Assembly: GCA_963838885.1 (NCBI GenBank)
Contig: CAWITB010000067.1
Location: forward strand, 73,257 to 137,256
Direction of reading: 5' to 3'
Length of the DNA: 64,000 nt
Source: JAICMB01 sp963838885
GTDB lineage: Bacteria; Acidobacteriota; Terriglobia; Bryobacterales; Bryobacteraceae
Shown: positions 61,901 through 64,000 of the stretch, piece after piece
Layout: every line of letters starts with the position of its first letter
Position numbering within the stretch: position 1 is the first letter of the stretch
Position numbers and translations under genes: made by a program
Notes under the pieces: model-generated
What the model saw: only the letters and a program-made list of their open reading frames with translations
What the model was told of the DNA's origin: nothing
Databases searched by the model: none

Positions 61901-62438
61901 GCGCGCCATTGATAAACTGTCCGGATCCTTCATTGCCGTTGTTATTCAGCGACACGCCCGCTTCGAGATTAATCAACTGCGCGAAGTTTCTGCCATTCAG
62001 GGGCAGATCCGCGACCTTATGCGAATCCACCAGGCCGCTCAACGTCGCGTTTTCAGTCTCCAGCATCGGCACCGGCGCCGTGACAGTAGCGGTCTCCGTA
62101 ACCGATCCGATCTCGAGCGTGATCGGGAGCGCCAGCCGGTCGTTCACCGATAATTGAATGTTGGCGGTGACGGAGCGCTTGAATCCCGTTTTCTCCACGG
62201 CGACTTCATAACTGCCGACGGGAAGCAGAGTGGCGTCGAAGCTCCCCTGCGAGCCGGTGGTGAGCTTGCGCTCGGCGCCGGTGCCAAGATTCCTGATCGT
62301 GACGGACGCCTCCGGAATCACGGCTCCGGTCGCGTCGCGGACGGTTCCTGTAATTGCGCCGGTCGTCTCCTGCGCCCAGGAGCCGATAGTAAACAAAGAA
62401 ACAACGACAATGAAATAATGCAACGGCCAACTCTTCAT
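58953..62438 (-). CDS. Oar-like TonB-dependent outer-membrane receptor
   Basis: This 1161-residue protein starts at ATG 62438 with GGAGGGT upstream and a signal peptide (PLHYFIVVVSLFTIGSWAQ). A carboxypeptidase-regulatory-like domain follows (GAITGTVRDATGAVIPEASV), then the plug (KVADLPLNGRNFAQLINLEA, NFLLDGGDLNDPVLPNGSA) and a large barrel ending in FGLKLIF with the terminal Phe. Such receptors import or export large substrates, often glycans, and are numerous in acidobacteria. The frame is uninterrupted over 3.5 kb. The substrate is unknown. Confidence 0.92.
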   Translation of the reverse strand: MKSWPLHYFIVVVSLFTIGSWAQETTGAITGTVRDATGAVIPEASVTIRNLGTGAERKLTTGSQGSFDATLLPVGSYEVAVEKTGFKRSVTANIQLSVNDRLALPITLEIGSVTETATVTAPVPMLETENATLSGLVDSHKVADLPLNGRNFAQLINLEAGVSLNNNGNEGSGQFINGARGTGNNFLLDGGDLNDPVLPNGSAAGVTGAFTGTSPGINAVSVDAVAEFRVITSNADAEFGRNSGGQINVITKSGTNQFHGSIFEFARNRAFDARSFFDTNLAFRRNGNALAPPFTQNNFGATLGGPIRKDKTFFFGSWEGFHQRQGVSVVNNIPSPNTIAAVAQQNPALGQILSATFQGAYAAPAPNDQSPASIIAANKPVLTPLSLVRSNSYDQNSYLGKVDHYLSDRARLSARYTYFKNDAGPGTVAGSGIPGTGVGFTNTVYNAQINETQTFSATRINELRITFERNGVNNVFDQAPDAVLQSGTLRSGAYAGQAYGSPLTPNGVPTLDLGFGMPELGYTTTSPNLRFSNTFQESDVYTWTRGRSNMKIGGEIRRIQDNSTFGFLERPNYQWNSAGPDTVLAAGAPASVFTQNLFLTPATSERGFRITEWAPFVQETFRVSAHFVLDVGLRYEYLGRASEVNGFLSNAFLAPNGTPELGASLLANGPAAFNQVRLITVGNGRPQGLFQPDWNNWAPRVGGAYTWHNTALRASYGIFYDRIFDNVLGNARNSPPFVVPVTTGNVPFGPSISAPNPYTTTLSIGPTTVNPNLQFPRTQRWNVSLERQIGRDQVLDVAYVGLIADHLVRTINPDFGASFPDAYRPANIDVPTSPAVTNDNFRPLVLGNFSTRDSSDSSSYNALEVSFKRRFAAGFSFQANYTYSHALDGGSGEIITGIPLASVSNLLPVRNSNGTIPYPTLAIMNQLRQSQGLAPFTTDAQAAEYFIQNYAGGPQFGAEWGNADFDLRHAAVINFIYDLPFGQGRPWAHDVHGFMGKAISGWQVNGIMRFQTGQPFSLLAGQDVNGNGTANDRAALLSGKLTQLLNPSFKTNGSLQYLSLTNGAALGITPTPQIAGSMLPRNDLFGPGIEDIDFSVFKNTTVSAWGDNNLTIQFRAEAFNMFNHTNFAGPASTTITSPVFGQVQATTVPGRQIQFGLKLIF

Positions 62439-62543
62439 AGACCCTCCAGGCGATTGTCTGCGAGTATAACGAACGCTTTGATCGGGGCGCAATAGCTCTT
62501 AATGGCGAACGCGGTCACCTGCGCCTGCTTTTGCGCCGGACGT

Positions 62544-63158
62544 TTACGCGATGATGTCTCGAATCACGTTGCCCGCCACATCCGTGAGACGGAAGTCGCG
62601 GCCGCTATAGCGGTACGTGAGGCGTTTGTGATCGAGGCCGAGCTGGTTCAAAATCGTCGCGTGCAGGTAATGAACATGAACCGGGTTTTCGATGGCCTTG
62701 TAGCCGAATTCATCGGTGCTCCCGTAAGCGATGCCGGGCTTGATGCCGCCGCCGGCGAGCAGCGTCGTGAAGCCATGAATATTGTGGTCGCGGCCACGGC
62801 CGATCTTTTCAAGGCCGCTGTTCTGGATCATGGGGGTCCGGCCGAACTCGCTTCCAATCACTACCAGCGTCTCCTTGAATAGCCCGCGCGACTTCAAGTC
62901 CTGAATGAGGGCCGCGATCGCGGGGTCCGCGCCCTTGGCCAGATGGGCATGGACGCGAATGTCGTCATGGCTGTCCCATGGCTGGTAATTGTCGTAGTAG
63001 ACCTGCACCATCCGCACGCCTTTCTCGATCATGCGCAAGGCGAGCAGGCAGCCACGCCCGAAGTTGGTGTCACCGTAGCGCTCTCGCGTTTTATTACTCT
63101 CCGCGTCCAGATTGAACACCTCCGGAACCGACGTCTGCATTTTGAAGGCGATCTCCAT
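62544..63158 (-). CDS. DUF1501 protein, C-terminal part (frameshifted)
   Basis: This frame carries the second half of the DUF1501 protein from about 63225 (WIASYLEQIGNPTEIESGIE) through EIAFKMQTSVPEVFNLD, GRGCLLALRMIEKGVRMVQV and VIGSEFGRTPMIQNSG. The annotated ATG at 63158 is internal. Joined to the next entry by removing one A near 63225 it gives 457 residues, the normal size. Confidence 0.85.
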   Translation of the reverse strand: MEIAFKMQTSVPEVFNLDAESNKTRERYGDTNFGRGCLLALRMIEKGVRMVQVYYDNYQPWDSHDDIRVHAHLAKGADPAIAALIQDLKSRGLFKETLVVIGSEFGRTPMIQNSGLEKIGRGRDHNIHGFTTLLAGGGIKPGIAYGSTDEFGYKAIENPVHVHYLHATILNQLGLDHKRLTYRYSGRDFRLTDVAGNVIRDIIA

Positions 63159-63180
63159 GGCCTCAATCCCGGATTCGATC

Positions 63181-63918
63181 TCAGTCGGATTTCCGATTTG
63201 CTCGAGATAGGACGCGATCCAATTTCCCGAGCAAGCTCAAATCGCGCTTCTGCCGCTCGGGAGTCAGTTCGGGGTTCCTGATGTTTTGGACCATCCTGTC
63301 GAGTTTCGTCTCCCGCAGCGGAATATATGCGCCTTGATAAGGGGATGGCAGGAAGGCGGAAGACCACAGTTGCGGCCCGATATTCGGCATGCCGGGACAG
63401 AGAACCATGAACCCGGGGAGATCCTGATTTTCGGTTCCTAATCCGTACGTCACCCAGGAGCCCATGGAGGGCCGGCCCGGCAACTGGTGGCCGCAATTCA
63501 TCAGGAACAGAGAAGGCGTGTGATTTCCGTTGTCCGCGTACATGGAGCGGACCACGCAGAAGTCGTCGATCATGTCTCCCACTTTGGGGAAGATCTCGCT
63601 GACCTCAAGACCGCTTTGGCCGCATTTTCGAAAATTGAAGGGCGATCGCATAAGATTGCCGGCGGCCCGGTCCGTCCGCACTTTCGGGCCTGGCATGGGT
63701 TCGCCATCGCGCCGATCGAGCAGCGGCTTGGGATCGAAGGTATCAACCTGAGACATGCCGCCGTTCAGAAACAAAAAAATTACGCGCTTCGCCCGCGGCG
63801 GGAAATGAGGAGCTTTGGCGGCGAGCGGGCCGGGCGTCGACTCCGCATCCGCCATGCCCGCCAGTCCAACCGCGCCAAAACCCGCGCCCAAGCCCTTCAA
63901 GAGATCGCGACGTGTCAT
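63181..63918 (-). CDS. DUF1501 protein, N-terminal part (frameshifted)
   Basis: The protein begins with a Tat signal (MTRRDLLKGLGAGFGAVGLA) and the sulfatase-like core FLNGGMSQVDTFDPKP, then CVVRSMYADNGNHTPSLFLM and GSWVTYGLG. The frame fails after LSLLGKL. DUF1501 proteins are alkaline-phosphatase-like, exported, and almost always paired with DUF1553/DUF1549 cytochrome-type proteins, as here; their function is unknown. Confidence 0.85.
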   Translation of the reverse strand: MTRRDLLKGLGAGFGAVGLAGMADAESTPGPLAAKAPHFPPRAKRVIFLFLNGGMSQVDTFDPKPLLDRRDGEPMPGPKVRTDRAAGNLMRSPFNFRKCGQSGLEVSEIFPKVGDMIDDFCVVRSMYADNGNHTPSLFLMNCGHQLPGRPSMGSWVTYGLGTENQDLPGFMVLCPGMPNIGPQLWSSAFLPSPYQGAYIPLRETKLDRMVQNIRNPELTPERQKRDLSLLGKLDRVLSRANRKSD

Positions 63919-63931
63919 ATTAAATCTAATC

Positions 63932-64000
63932 CTAATTAACGGTTTGAAATTCGCTCGAACTTAACAGAACCTGCGCAAATTCCGGCCAAGCTTCACCGCT
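63932..64000 (-). CDS. DUF1553-type protein, C-terminal end (partial)
   Basis: The last 22 residues before the TAG at 63932 read SGEAWPEFAQVLLSSSEFQT followed by VN, the usual end of DUF1549/DUF1553 (PSD1) proteins. The gene runs in from beyond the right edge and lies 13 bases upstream of the DUF1501 start, so the two form an operon. Confidence 0.65.
   Translation of the reverse strand, partial: SGEAWPEFAQVLLSSSEFQTVN

Overview
The window is about 60% G+C and looks like a chromosome segment of an acidobacterium, most likely near Solibacter/Bryobacterales. That placement is inferred from gene content, not measured. The pointers are an Oar-like TonB receptor with an N-terminal carboxypeptidase-regulatory domain, a DUF1501/DUF1553 pair, a FecR protein with a Gly-rich tail, CgeB-type glycosyltransferases, GH29/GH106 enzymes, a Gfo/Idh/MocA plus DUF1080 pair, and Ku with CsbD and DUF1328 stress proteins. 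There is no rRNA, tRNA or CRISPR array that I can support.

Layout. 1-10.4 kb is core biology: a partial Gly-rich secreted protein, the fluoride channel CrcB, a PBP1b-like peptidoglycan synthase, ftsY-ribD-ribE, a coupled cdaA-cdaR-glmM operon (c-di-AMP and cell-wall precursor) and a FecR protein. 10.4-12.6 kb is a DPP-IV-like peptidase, followed by a decayed ArsR/AHSA1 pair. 13.2-21.2 kb is a leftward, overlapping seven-gene glycan operon: two sugar-nucleotide SDRs, a B12-binding radical SAM protein, a GT4 and three CgeB-like transferases. 21.3-24.4 kb is a stress and DNA-repair cluster (glycine-zipper stress protein, DUF1328, Ku, an unknown secreted family, CsbD). 24.5-28.6 kb holds a TPR protein, a GT4 fused to a GNAT domain, and a YdcH/DUF465 protein. 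28.7-34.5 kb is a deoxysugar utilisation locus (GH106, GH29, sugar porter). 34.8-37.4 kb is folD-coaE-htrA. 37.5-41.5 kb is a PaoABC-like periplasmic molybdenum hydroxylase, followed by an amidase.

43.1-46.3 kb is a mobile-element graveyard: a tyrosine-recombinase relic carrying a tandem duplication and an inversion, and an old DDE transposase split by an intact IS3-like element. 46.4-54 kb has an Omp85/POTRA protein, a small membrane protein, a Gfo/Idh/MocA oxidoreductase with a DUF1080 hydrolase, an RlmI-type methyltransferase and a DUF4397 lipoprotein. 54.3-57.7 kb has a membrane pyrophosphatase and a YihY protein. 57.9-58.95 kb carries two group II intron remnants. The right end is the TonB receptor and the DUF1501/DUF1553 pair.

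A striking global feature is that many otherwise well-conserved genes (SDR, GT4, GH106, folD, both Pao subunits, Gfo/Idh/MocA, DUF1501) are broken by frameshifts. Almost all of these are repaired by removing exactly one base. This insertion bias, including in the housekeeping gene folD, points more to uncorrected assembly errors than to genuine mass pseudogenisation. The multiply damaged, truncated relics (ArsR/AHSA1, PP2C phosphatase, DUF433, integrase) look genuinely decayed.
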